Part shown: positions 1-11,627 of the stretch, piece by piece
How the letters are laid out: the number at the start of each line of letters is the position of its first letter
Position numbering within the stretch: the first letter of the stretch is position 1
Position numbers and translations under genes: made by a program
The notes under the pieces: model-generated
Database searches by the model: none
Told to the model about the DNA's origin: nothing
The model's input: the letters and a program-made list of their open reading frames with translations, nothing else
Origin: Calliopsis andreniformis
Taxonomy: Eukaryota; Arthropoda; Insecta; Hymenoptera; Andrenidae
Direction of reading: 5' to 3'
NCBI RefSeq assembly: GCF_051401765.1
Contig: NW_027480505.1
Coordinates: forward strand, 62,001 to 126,000
DNA length: 64,000 nucleotides

Positions 1-239
1 ATTGTATTTTACGCTTCTGGCGTTGACTTCTGAGGCCATAACTATTCGATCTGGTGGAACAACGCCCTAGAGTGAAGCCTAGGTTGCCTGGAACGTAGAA
101 ATGACCATCACTTTCACACGGGTTGCAATTATTCCTGTTATAGGATGGAAGGACTGTTGCATTTTTATTGTATTTTATGCTTCAGGCGTTGACTTCTGAG
201 GCCATAGCTATTCGATGTGGTGGAAGAACGCCATAGAGT

Positions 240-405
240 GAAGCCTAGGTTGCCCGGAACGTAGATATGACCATAACCTTCACACAGGTTGCAATTATTC
301 GTTTTATACGATGGAAAAACTGTTGTATTTCTATTGTATTTTATGCTTCGAGCGTTGACTTCTAAGGCCCTAACTATTCAATCTGTTGGAGCAACACCCT
401 AGAGT
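240..405 (+). repeat. Representative 166-bp satellite monomer
   Basis: One full unit, from the GAAGCCTAGG marker to the base before the next marker at 406. It carries a CCTAGG palindrome (AvrII site) at unit positions 5-10, TTCGTTTTATACGATGG near 59-75, an AT-rich tract near 86-105, GGCGTT near 112-117 and AACGCC near 154-159. The consensus I derived by eye has 7 CpG dinucleotides in 166 bp, about the number expected from its 32 C and 36 G. The length of 166 bp equals the DNA wrapped by a nucleosome with linker histone (about two full turns). That is established for chromatosomes generally and is not evidence of positioning here. Confidence 0.95.
297..313 (+). other. CENP-B-box-like site, common (A-type) form, example
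   Basis: The sequence ATTCGTTTTATACGATG matches seven of nine core positions of the mammalian CENP-B recognition pattern nTTCGnnnnAnnCGGGn. TTCG, the A and CG agree; the last two G positions are A and T. It also contains a small dyad, TCGT then TTTAT then ACGA. It recurs in a large fraction of monomers at the same unit position. By my rough estimate a 7-of-9 match would turn up by chance about 0.4 times per monomer over both strands, so the resemblance alone is weak. Confidence 0.45.
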
Positions 406-1220
406 GAAGCCTAGGTTGCTCGGAATGTAGAAATGACCAGAACTTTCACACTGGTTGCAATTATTCGTTTTATACGATGGAAAAACTGTTGTATTTATAT
501 TGTATTTTATGCTTCGGGCGTTGACTTCTAAGGACCTAACTGTTTGATCTGGTGGACCAACGCCCTAGAGTGAAGCCTAGGTTGCCCGGAACGTAGAAAT
601 GACCATAACTTTTACACTGGTAGCAATTATTCCTTTTATACGATGGAAAAGCTGTTGTATTTATATCGTATTTTATGCTTCTGGCGTTGACTTCTAAGGC
701 CCTAGCTATTCGATCTAGTGGAGCAACGCCCTAGAGTGAAGCCTAGTTTGCCCTGACCGTAGAAATGACCTTCACTATCAAACTGGTTGCAATTAATCCT
801 GTTATACGATGGAAAAACTGTTGTAGTTTTATTGCATTTTATGCTTCTGGCGTTCACTTCTTAGGCCCTAACTATTCGATCTGGTGGAACAACGCCCTAG
901 GGTGAAGCCTAGGTTGCCCGGAACGTAGAAATGACCATAACATTTACACTGGGAGCAATTATTCGTTTTATACAATGGAAAAACTGTTCTTTTTATTTTG
1001 TATTTTATGCTTCGGGCGTTGACTTCTAAGGCCCTAACTGTTTAATCTGGTGGAGCAACGCCCTAGGGTGAAGCCTAGGTTGCCCGGAACGTAGAAATGA
1101 CCATTACTTTCACACTGTTTGCAATTATTCCTTTTATACGATTGAAAAGCTGTTGTATTTATATCGTATTTTAAGCTTCTGGCGTTGACTTCTTAGGCCC
1201 TAACTATTCGATCTGGTGGA

Positions 1221-1290
1221 GCAATGCCTCAGAGTTAAGTCTAGGATGCCCGAAACGCCCAAATGATCATTACTTTCACGCTTCCTGCAA
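1221..1290 (+). repeat. Rare divergent monomer subtype (example in left arm)
   Basis: Reads GCCTCAGAGTTAAGTCTAGG then ATGCCCGAAACG, in place of GCCCTAGAGTGAAGCCTAGG and TTGCCCGGAACG. It has lost the CCTAGG palindrome and weakened the monomer hairpin. Relatives lie near 16,330, 26,953 and 27,949, and in weaker form near 26,620 and 39,067. An inverted relative is in the right arm near 55,135-55,180 (GGCATCCTAGACTTAACTC). Confidence 0.7.
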
Positions 1291-1914
1291 TTATTCCTGT
1301 TATACGATGAAAAGACCGTTGTATTTTTATTGTATTTTATGCTTCAGGCGTAGGCTTCTAAGGCCGTAGCTATTCGATATGGTGCAGCACCGCCCTAGAG
1401 TGAAGCCCAGGTTGCCCGGAACGTAGAAATGACCATAACTTTTACACTGGTAGCAATTATTCGTTTTATACAATGGAAAAAATGTTCTATTTATTTTGTA
1501 TTTTATGCTTCGGGCGTTGACTTCATTGGCCCTAACAATTCGATCTCGTGGAGCAACGCCCTAGAGTGAAGCCTAGGTTGCCTGGAACGTACAAATGACC
1601 ATCACCTTCACACGGATTGCAATTATTCCTGTTATAGGATGGAAAGACTGTTGTATTTTTATTGCATTTTATGCTTCTGGCGTTCACTTCTTAGGCCCTA
1701 ACTATTCGATCTTGTGGAATAACGCCCTAGGGTGAAGCCTAGGTTGCCCGGAACGTAGAAATGACCATAACTTTTACACTGGCTGCTATTATTCGTTTTA
1801 TACGATGGAAAAATTGTCATACTTATATTGTACTTTATGCTTCTGGCGTTGACTTCTTAGGCCCTAACTATTCGATCTGGAGGAACAACGCCCTTGAGTG
1901 AAGCCTAGGTTGCC

Positions 1915-2828
1915 TGGAACGTAGAAATGACCATCACTTTCACACGGGTTGCAATTATTCCTGTTATAGGATGGAAAGACTGTTGCATTTTTATTGTATT
2001 TTATGCTTCAGGCGTTGACTTCTGAGGCCGTAGCTATTCGATGTCGTGGAAGAACGCCACAGAGTGAAGCCTTGGTTGCCCGGAACGTAGAAATGACCAT
2101 AAGTTTCAGAATGGTTGCAATTATTCGTTTTATACGATGGAAAAACTGTTGTATTTCCATTGTATTTTATGCTTCGGGCGTTGACTTCTTAGGCCCTAAC
2201 ACTTCGATCTGGTGGAGCAACGCCCTACAGTGAAGCCTAGGTTGCCCGGAACGTAGAAATGACCATCACTTTCAAACTGGTTGCAATTAATCCTGTTATA
2301 CGATGGAAAAACTGTTGTATTTTTATTGCATTTTATGCTTCGGGCGTTGACTACTAAGGCCCTAACTGTTTGATCTGGTGGGGCAACGCCCTAGAGTGTA
2401 GCCTAGGTTGCCCGGAACGTAGAAATGACAATTACTTTCACACTGTTTGCAATTATTCCTTTTATAGGATGCAAAAGCTGTTGTATTTATATCGTATTTT
2501 ATGCTTCTGACGTTGACTTCTAAGGACCTAACTATTCGATCTGGTGGAGCAACGCCCTAGAGTGAAGCCTAGGTTGCTCGGAATGTAGAAATAACCATAG
2601 CTTTCACACTGGTTGCAATTATACGTTCTTTACGATGGAAAAGCTGTTGTATTTATATTGTATTTTATGACTCTGGCGTTGACTTCTAAGGCCCTAGCTA
2701 TTCGATCTAGTGTAGCAACGCCCTAGAGTGAAGCCTAGGTTGCCCGGAACGTAGAAGTGACCATCACTTTCAAACTGGTTGCAACTAATCCTGTTATAGG
2801 ATGGAAAAACTGTTGTATTTTTATTGTA
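1915..2828 (+). repeat. Copied segment, 53 monomers apart (copy 1)
   Basis: Matches 10,714-11,627 at a spacing of 8,799 bp (53 monomers plus 1). Shared rare variants include GATGTCGTGGAAG, AAGTTTCAGAATGG and TATTTCCATTG. The first part also matches about 8,058-8,235. No gene lies here: the open frame across it is satellite sequence. Confidence 0.85.
2549..2577. other. Bulged inverted repeat (hairpin) carried by each monomer, example
   Basis: The left half is GCAA, then CGC, then CCTAG; an 8-base loop AGTGAAGC follows; the right half is CTAGG then TTGC. CCTAG pairs with CTAGG and GCAA pairs with TTGC, giving nine base pairs with a three-base CGC bulge on one side. It spans the boundary between successive units (consensus 152-166 and 1-14). 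It is among the best conserved parts of the monomer and is present in most copies in both arms. A common variant has CCCTAGGG in the left half, which puts two CCTAGG palindromes next to each other. Whether it extrudes or binds a protein is unknown. Confidence 0.7.
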
Positions 2829-3155
2829 TTTAATGCTTCTCGCGTTCACTTCTTAGGCCCTAACTATTCGATATGGTGGAGCACCGCCCTAGAGTGAAGC
2901 CTAGGTTGCCCGGAACGTAGAAATGACCATAACTTTTACACTGGTAGCAATTATTCGTTTTGTACGATGGAAAAAGCTGTTGTATTTATATTGTATTTTA
3001 TGCTTCTGGCGTTCACTTCTTAGGCCCTAACTGTTTGATCTGGTGGAGCAACGCCCTAGAGTGAAGCCTAGGTTGCCCGGAACGTAGAAATGACCATAAC
3101 TTTCACACTGGTTGCTATTATTCGTTTTATACGATGGAAAAACTGTTATATTTAT

Positions 3156-4092
3156 ATTGTATTTTACGCTTCTGGCGTTGACTTCTGAGGCCATAACTAT
3201 TCGATCTGGTGGAACAACGCCCTAGAGTGAAGCCTAGGTTGCCTGGAACGTAGAAATGACCATCACTTTCACACGGGTTGCAATTATTCCTGTTATAGGA
3301 TGGAAGGACTGTTGCATTTTTATTGTATTTTATGCTTCAGGCGTTGACTTCTGAGGCCATAGCTATTCGATGTGGTGGAAGAACGCCATAGAGTGAAGCC
3401 TAGGTTGCCCGGAACGTAGATATGACCATAACCTTCACACAGGTTGCAATTATTCGTTTTATACGATGGAAAAACTGTTGTATTTCTATTGTATTTTATG
3501 CTTCGAGCGTTGACTTCTAAGGCCCTAACTATTCAATCTGTTGGAGCAACACCCTAGAGTGAAGCCTAGGTTGCTCGGAATGTAGAAATGACCAGAACTT
3601 TCACACTGGTTGCAATTATTCGTTTTATACGATGGAAAAACTGTTGTATTTATATTGTATTTTATGCTTCGGGCGTTGACTTCTAAGGACCTAACTGTTT
3701 GATCTGGTGGACCAACGCCCTAGAGTGAAGCCTAGGTTGCCCGGAACGTAGAAATGACCATAACTTTTACACTGGTAGCAATTACTCCTTTTATACGATG
3801 GAAAAGCTGTTGTATTTATATCGTATTTTATGCTTCTGGCGTTGACTTCTAAGGCCCTAGCTATTCGATCTAGTGGAGCAACGCCCTAGAGTGAAGCCTA
3901 GTTTGCCCGGACCGTAGAAATGACCTTCACTATCAAACTGGTTGCAATTAATCCTGTTATACGATGGAAAAACTGTTGTAGTTTTATTGCATTTTATGCT
4001 TCTGGCGTTCACTTCTTAGGCCCTAACTATTCGATCTGGTGGAACAACGCCCTAGGGTGAAGCCTAGGTTGCCCGGAACGTAGAAATGACCA
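3156..4092 (+). repeat. Copied segment, 19 monomers apart (copy 2)
   Basis: Second copy of 1-937. The surrounding stretch, about 2,860-3,833, is repeated again at about 5,018-5,990 with a spacing of 13 monomers (2,158 bp). Inside that repeat one short patch near 3,421 differs from its partner near 5,579, as if overwritten by another monomer. Confidence 0.85.
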
Positions 4093-4281
4093 TAAGTTTC
4101 ATAATGGTTGCAATTATTCGTTTTATACGATGGAAAAACTGTTGTATTTCTATTGTATTTTATGCTTCGGGCGTTGACTTCTTAGGCCCTAACACTTCGA
4201 TCTGGTGGAGCAACGCCCTGCAGTGAAGCCTAGGTTGCCCGGAACGTAGATATGACCATAACCTTCACACAGGTTGCAATT

Positions 4282-4298
4282 ATTCGTTTTATACGGTG
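4282..4298 (+). other. CENP-B-box-like site, best-matching form
   Basis: ATTCGTTTTATACGGTG matches eight of nine core positions of nTTCGnnnnAnnCGGGn; only the third G of CGGG differs (T). The flank GTAAAGGCTG also marks this monomer subtype, which recurs at 13,080-13,096. Related units near 18,390, 21,050, 23,700, 32,830 and 36,485 keep the CGGTG end but read TACG in place of TTCG. No perfect nine-of-nine match was seen in the window. Confidence 0.5.
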
Positions 4299-5570
4299 TA
4301 AAGGCTGTTGTATTTATTTTGTATTTTATTCTTCTGGTGTTGACTTCTTAGGCCCTAACTATTCGATCTGGTGGAACAACGCCGTAGAGTGAAGCCTAGG
4401 TTGCCAGGAACGTATAAATGACCATTACTTTCACACTGTTTGCAATTATTCCTTTTATACGATGGAAAAGCTGCTGTATTTATATCGTATTTTATGCTTC
4501 TGGCGTTGACTTCTAAGGACCTAACTATTCGATCTGGTGGAACAACGCCCTAGGGTGAAGCCTAGGTTGCCCGGAACGTAGAAATGACCATAACATTTAC
4601 ACTGGTAGCAATTATTCGTTTTATACAATGGAAAAACTGTTCTTTTTATTTTGTATTTTATGCTTCGGGCGTTGACTTCTAAGGCCCTAACTGTTTGATC
4701 TGGTGGAGCAACGGCCTAGAGTGAAGCCTGGGTTGCCCGGAACGAAGAAATGACAATTACTTTCACACTGTTTGCAATTATTCGTTTTTTACGATGGAAA
4801 AGCTGAAGTATTTATATTGTATTATATGCCTCAGGCGTTGACTTCTAAGGCCCTAGCTATTCGGTCTAGTGGAGCAACGCCCTAGAGTGAAGCCTAGGTT
4901 GCCCGGAACGTAGAAATGACCATCACTTTCAAACTGGATGCAATTAATCCTGTTATACGATGGAAAAACTGTTGTATTTTTATTGTATTTTATGCTTCAG
5001 GCGTAGGCTTCTAAGGCCGTAACTATTCGATATGGTGGAGCACCGCCCTAGAGTGAAGCCTAGGTTGCCCGGAACGTAGAAATGACCATAACTTTTACAC
5101 TGGTAGCAATTATTCGTTTTGTACGATGGAAAAGCTGTTGTATTTATATTGTATTTTATGCTTCTGGCGTTCACTTCTTAGGCCCTAACTGTTTGATCTG
5201 GTGGAGCAACGCCCTAGAGTGAAGCCTAGGTTGTCCGGAACGTAGAAATGACCATAACTTTCACACTGGTTGCTATTATTCGTTTTATACGATGGAAAAA
5301 CTGTTATATTTATATTGTATTTTATGCTTCTGGCGTTGACTTCTGAGGCCATAACTATTCGATCTGGTGGAACAACGCCCTAGAGTGAAGCCTAGGTTGC
5401 CTGGAACGTAGAAATGACCATCACTTTCACACGGGTTGCAATTATTCCTGTTATAGGATGGAAGGACTGTTGCATTTTTATTGTATTTTATGCTTCAGGC
5501 GTTGACTTCTGAGGCCATAGCTATTCGATGTGGTGGAAGAACGCCATAGAGTGAAGCCTAGGTTGCCCGG

Positions 5571-8226
5571 AACGTAGAAATGACCATAGGTTTCATAATG
5601 GTTGCAATTATTCGTTTTATACGATGGAAAAACTGTTGTATTTCTATTGTATTTTATGCTTCGAGCGTTGACTTCTAAGGCCCTAACTATTCAATCTGTT
5701 GGAGCAACACCCTAGAGTGAAGCCTAGGTTGCTCGGAATGTAGAAATGACCAGAACTTTCACACTGGTTGCAATTATTCGTTTTATACGATGGAAAAACT
5801 GTTGTATTTATATTGTATTTTATGCTTCGGGCGTTGACTTCTAAGGACCTAACTGTTTGATCTGGTGGACCAACGCCCTAGAGTGAAGCCTAGGTTGCCC
5901 GGAACGTAGAAATGACCATACCTTTTACACTGGTAGCAATTATTCCTTTTATACGATGGAAAAGCTGTTGTATTTATATCGTATTTTATGCTTCTGGCGT
6001 TGACTTCTAAGGACCTAACTATTCGATCTGGTGGAACAACGCCCTAGGGTGAAGCCTAGGTTGCCCGGAACGTAGAAATGACCATAACATTTACACTGGT
6101 AGCAATTATTCGTTTTATACAATGGAAAAACTGTTCTTTTTATTTTGTATTTTATGCTTCGGGCGTTGACTTCTAAGGCCCTAACTGTTTGATCTGGTGG
6201 AGCAACGCCCTAGAGTGAAGCCTGGGTTGCCCGGAACGAAGAAATGACAATTACTTTCACACTGTTTGCAATTATTCGTTTTTTACGATGGAAAAGCTGA
6301 AGTATTTATATTGTATTATATGCCTCTGGCGTTGACCTCTAAGGCCCTAGCTATTCGGTCTAGTGGAGCAACGCCCTAGAGTGAAGCCTAGGTTGCCCGG
6401 AACGTCGAAATGACCATCACTTTCAAACTGGTTGCAATTAATCCTGTTATACGATGGAAAAACTGTTGTACTTTTATTGCATTTTATGCTTCGGGCGTTG
6501 ACTTCTAAGGCCCTAACTATTCAATCTGTTGGAGCAACGCCCTAGAGTGAAGCCTAGGTTGCTCGGAATGTAGGAATGATCATTACTTTCACACTGGTTG
6601 CAATTATACGTTCTTTACGATGGAAAAACTGTTCTATTTATTTTGTATTTTATGCTTCGGGCGTTGACTTCTAAGGCCCTAACTGTTTAATCTGGTGGAA
6701 CAACGCCCTAGGGTGAAGCCTAGGTTGCCCGGAACGTAGAAATGACCATTACTTTCACACTGTTTGCAATTATTCCTTTTATACGATTGAAAAGCTGTTG
6801 TATTTATATCGTATTTTATGCTTCTGGCGTTGACTTCTATGGCCCTAACTATTCGAGCTGGTGGAACAACGCCCTAGAGTGAAGCCTAGGTTGCTCGGAA
6901 TGTAGAAATAACCATAACTTTCACACTAGTTGCAATTATTCGTTTTATACGATGGAAAAACTGTTGGATTTTTATTGCATTTTATGCTTCGGGCGTTGAC
7001 TTCTAAGGCCCTAACTATTCAATCTGTTGGAGCAACACCCTAGAGTGAAGCCTAGGTTGCTCGGAATGTAGAAATGACCATAACTTTCACACTGGTTGCA
7101 ATTAATAGTTTTATACGGTGGAAAAACTGTTGTATTTATATTGTATTTAATGCTTCTGGCGTTGACTTCTTAGGCCCTAACAATTCGATCTGGTGGAGCA
7201 ACGCCCTACAGTGAAGCCTAGGTTTCCCGGAACGTAGATATGAACATAACCTTCACACAGGTTGCAATTATCCCTTTTATACGATGGAAATGCTGCTGTA
7301 TTTATATCGTATTTTATGCTTCTGGCGTTGACTTCTAAGGACCTAACTATTCGATCTGGTGGAGCAACGCCCTAGAGTCAAGCCTAGGTTGCTCGGAATG
7401 TAGACATGACCATACCTTTCACACTGGTTGCAATTATTCGTTTTATACGATGGAAAAACTGTTGTATTTATTTTGTATTTTATGCTTCGGGCGTTGACTT
7501 CTAAGGACCTAACTGTTTGATCTGGTGGACCAACCCCCTAGAGTGAAGCCTAGGTTGCCCGGAACGTAGAAATGACCATAACTTTTACACTGGTAGCAAT
7601 TATTCCTTTTATACGATGGAAAAGCTGTTGTATTTATATCGTATTTTATGCTTCTGGCGTTGACTTCTAAGGCCCTAGCTATTCGATCTAGTGGAGCAAC
7701 GCCCTAGAGTGAAGCCTAGTTTGCCCTGACCGTAGAAATGACCTTCACTATCAAACTGGTTGCAATTAATCCTGTTATACGATGGAAAAACTGTTGTAGT
7801 TTTATTGCATTTTATGCTTCTGGCGTTCACTTCTCAGGCCCTAACTATTCGATCTGGTGGAACAACGCCCTAGGGTGAAGCCTAGGTTGCCCGGAACGTA
7901 GAAATGACCATAACATTTACACTGGGAGCAATTATTCGTTTTATACAATGGAAAAACTGTTCTTTTTATTTTGTATTTTATGCTTCGGGCGTTGACTTCT
8001 AAGGCCCTAACTGTTTAATCTGGTGGAGCAACGCCCTAGGGTGAAGCCTAGGTTGCCCGGAACGTAGAAATGACCATCACTTTCACACGGGTTGCAATTA
8101 TTCCTGTTATAGGATGGAAAGACTGTTGCATTTTTATTGTATTTTATGCTTCAGGCGTTGACTTCTGAGGCCGTAGCTATTCGATGTCGTGGAAGAACGC
8201 CACAGAGTGAAGCCTTGGTTGCCCGG
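5571..8226 (+). repeat. 16-monomer higher-order repeat, copy 1 (2,656 bp)
   Basis: This block is followed directly by a second copy at 8,227-10,882. The marker ATAGGTTTCATAATGG at 5,586 recurs at 8,242, exactly 2,656 bp (16 x 166) later. Reading through, I noticed about five substitutions between copies, for example ACTTTTATTG versus ATTTTTATTG near 6,480 and 9,136, and AAGGACC versus AAGGAAG near 7,341 and 9,997. I noticed no indel. It is the longest near-identical tandem duplication in the left arm and is probably recent. Confidence 0.9.
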
Positions 8227-10882
8227 AACGTAGAAATGACCATAGGTTTCATAATGGTTGCAATTATTCGTTTTATACGATGGAAAAACTGTTGTATTTC
8301 TATTGTATTTTATGCTTCGAGCGTTGACTTCTAAGGCCCTAACTATTCAATCTGTTGGAGCAACACCCTAGAGTGAAGCCCAGGTTGCTCGGAATGTAGA
8401 AATGACCAGAACTTTCACACTGGTTGCAATTATTCGTTTTATACGATGGAAAAACTGTTGTATTTATATTGTATTTTATGCTTCGGGCGTTGACTTCTAA
8501 GGACCTAACTGTTTGATCTGGTGGACCAACGCCCTAGAGTGAAGCCTAGGTTGCCCGGAACGTAGAAATGACCATACCTTTTACACTGGTAGCAATTATT
8601 CCTTTTATACGATGGAAAAGCTGTTGTATTTATATCGTATTTTATGCTTCTGGCGTTGACTTCTAAGGACCTAACTATTCGATCTGGTGGAACAACGCCC
8701 TAGGGTGAAGCCTAGGTTGCCCGGAACGTAGAAATGACCATAACATTTACACTGGTAGCAATTATTCGTTTTATACAATGGAAAAACTGTTCTTTTTATT
8801 TTGTATTTTATGCTTCGGGCGTTGACTTCTAAGGCCCTAACTGTTTGATCTGGTGGAGCAACGCCCTAGAGTGAAGCCTGGGTTGCCCGGAACGAAGAAA
8901 TGACAATTACTTTCACACTGTTTGCAATTATTCGTTTTTTACGATGGAAAAGCTGAAGTATTTATATTGTATTATATGCCTCTGGCGTTGACCTCTAAGG
9001 CCCTAGCTATTCGGTCTAGTGGAGCAACGCCCTAGAGTGAAGCCTAGGTTGCCCGGAACGTCGAAATGACCATCACTTTCAAACTGGTTGCAATTAATCC
9101 TGTTATACGATGGAAAAACTGTTGTATTTTTATTGCATTTTATGCTTCGGGCGTTGACTTCTAAGGCCCTAACTATTCAATCTGTTGGAGCAACGCCCTA
9201 GAGTGAAGCCTAGGTTGCTCGGAATGTAGGAATGATCATTACTTTCACACTGGTTGCAATTATACGTTCTTTACGATGGAAAAACTGTTCTATTTATTTT
9301 GTATTTTATGCTTCGGGCGTTGACTTCTAAGGCCCTAACTGTTTAATCTGGTGGAACAACGCCCTAGGGTGAAGCCTAGGTTGCCCGGAACGTAGAAATG
9401 ACCATTACTTTCACACTGTTTGCAATTATTCCTTTTATACGATTGAAAAGCTGTTGTATTTATATCGTATTTTATGCTTCTGGCGTTGACTTCTATGGCC
9501 CTAACTATTCGAGCTGGTGGAACAACGCCCTAGAGTGAAGCCTAGGTTGCTCGGAATGTAGAAATAACCATAACTTTCACACTAGTTGCAATTATTCGTT
9601 TTATACGATGGAAAAACTGTTGGATTTTTATTGCATTTTATGCTTCGGGCGTTGACTTCTAAGGCCCTAACTATTCAATCTGTTGGAGCAACACCCTAGA
9701 GTGAAGCCTAGGTTGCTCGGAATGTAGAAATGACCATAACTTTCACACTGGTTGCAATTAATAGTTTTATACGGTGGAAAAACTGTTGTATTTATATTGT
9801 ATTTAATGCTTCTGGCGTTGACTTCTTAGGCCCTAACAATTCGATCTGGTGGAGCAACGCCCTACAGTGAAGCCTAGGTTTCCCGGAACGTAGATATGAA
9901 CATAACCTTCACACAGGTTGCAATTATCCCTTTTATACGATGGAAATGCTGCTGTATTTATATCGTATTTTATGCTTCTGGCGTTGACTTCTAAGGAAGT
10001 AACTATTCGATCTGGTGGAGCAACGCCCTAGAGTCAAGCCTAGGTTGCTCGGAATGTAGACATGACCATACCTTTCACACTGGTTGCAATTATTCGTTTT
10101 ATACGATGGAAAAACTGTTGTATTTATTTTGTATTTTATGCTTCGGGCGTTGACTTCTAAGGACCTAACTGTTTGATCTGGTGGACCAACCCCCTAGAGT
10201 GAAGCCTAGGTTGCCCGGAACGTAGAAATGACCATAACTTTTACACTGGTAGCAATTATTCCTTTTATACGATGGAAAAGCTGTTGTATTTATATCGTAT
10301 TTTATGCTTCTGGCGTTGACTTCTAAGGCCCTAGCTATTCGATCTAGTGGAGCAACGCCCTAGAGTGAAGCCTAGTTTGCCCTGACCGTAGAAATGACCT
10401 TCACTATCAAACTGGTTGCAATTAATCCTGTTATACGATGGAAAAACTGTTGTAGTTTTATTGCATTTTATGCTTCTGGCGTTCACTTCTTAGGCCCTAA
10501 CTATTCGATCTGGTGGAACAACGCCCTAGGGTGAAGCCTAGGTTGCCCGGAACGTAGAAATGACCATAACATTTACACTGGGAGCAATTATTCGTTTTAT
10601 ACAATGGAAAAACTGTTCTTTTTATTTTGTATTTTATGCTTCGGGCGTTGACTTCTAAGGCCCTAACTGTTTAATCTGGTGGAGCAACGCCCTAGGGTGA
10701 AGCCTAGGTTGCCCGGAACGTAGAAATGACCATCACTTTCACACGGGTTGCAATTATTCCTGTTATAGGATGGAAAGACTGTTGCATTTTTATTGTATTT
10801 TATGCTTCAGGCGTTGACTTCTGAGGCCGTAGCTATTCGATGTCGTGGAAGAACGCCACAGAGTGAAGCCTTGGTTGCCCGG
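8227..10882 (+). repeat. 16-monomer higher-order repeat, copy 2 (2,656 bp)
   Basis: Near-perfect copy of 5,571-8,226. A third, partial relative follows: about 12,060-12,900 resembles 9,238-10,080 at a spacing of 17 monomers (2,822 bp). It is interrupted by a patch near 12,335-12,435 that matches a different monomer type, which suggests gene conversion or unequal exchange. Confidence 0.9.
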
Positions 10883-11627
10883 AACGTAGAAATGACCATA
10901 AGTTTCAGAATGGTTGCAATTATTCGTTTTATACGATGGAAAAACTGTTGTATTTCCATTGTATTTTATGCTTCGGGCGTTGACTTCTTAGGCCCTAACA
11001 CTTCGATCTGGTGGAGCAACGCCCTACAGTGAAGCCTAGGTTGCCCGGAACGTAGAAATGACCATCACTTTCAAACTGGTTGCAATTAATCCTGTTATAC
11101 GATGGAAAAACTGTTGTATTTTTATTGCATTTTATGCTTCGGGCGTTGACTACTAAGGCCCTAACTGTTTGATCTGGTGGGGCAACGCCCTAGAGTGTAG
11201 CCTAGGTTGCCCGGAACGTAGAAATGACAATTACTTTCACACTGTTTGCAATTATTCCTTTTATACGATGCAAAAGCTGTTGTATTTATATCGTATTTTA
11301 TGCTTCTGACGTTGACTTCTAAGGACCTAACTATTCGATCTGGTGGAGCAACGCCCTAGAGTGAAGCCTAGGTTGCTCGGAATGTAGAAATAACCATAGC
11401 TTTCACACTGGTTGCAATTATACGTTCTTTACGATGGAAAAGCTGTTGTATTTATATTGTATTTTATGACTCTGGCGTTGACTTCTAAGGCCCTAGCTAT
11501 TCGATCTAGTGTAGCAACGCCCTAGAGTGAAGCCTAGGTTGCCCGGAACGTAGAAGTGACCATCACTTTCAAACTGGTTGCAATTAATCCTGTTATACGA
11601 TGGAAAAACTGTTGTATTTATATTGTA
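10714..11627 (+). repeat. Copied segment, 53 monomers apart (copy 2)
   Basis: Second copy of 1,915-2,828. One visible difference is TATACGATGC here versus TATAGGATGC in the other. Another segment with the same 53-monomer spacing (4,243-4,638 and 13,041-13,436) suggests an older large duplication since broken up by smaller exchanges. Confidence 0.85.

Larger units (their letters stand above)
1..937 (+). repeat. Copied segment, 19 monomers apart (copy 1)
   Basis: Matches 3,156-4,092 almost base for base at a spacing of 3,155 bp (19 monomers plus the extra A near 2,973). Similarity ends sharply near 937, where this copy reads AACATTTACACTGGGAGC and the other reads AAGTTTCATAATGG. Positions about 550-1,080 are also repeated at about 7,523-8,053 (spacing 6,973 bp), including the rare TTTGCCCTGACCG variant. 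Confidence 0.85.
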
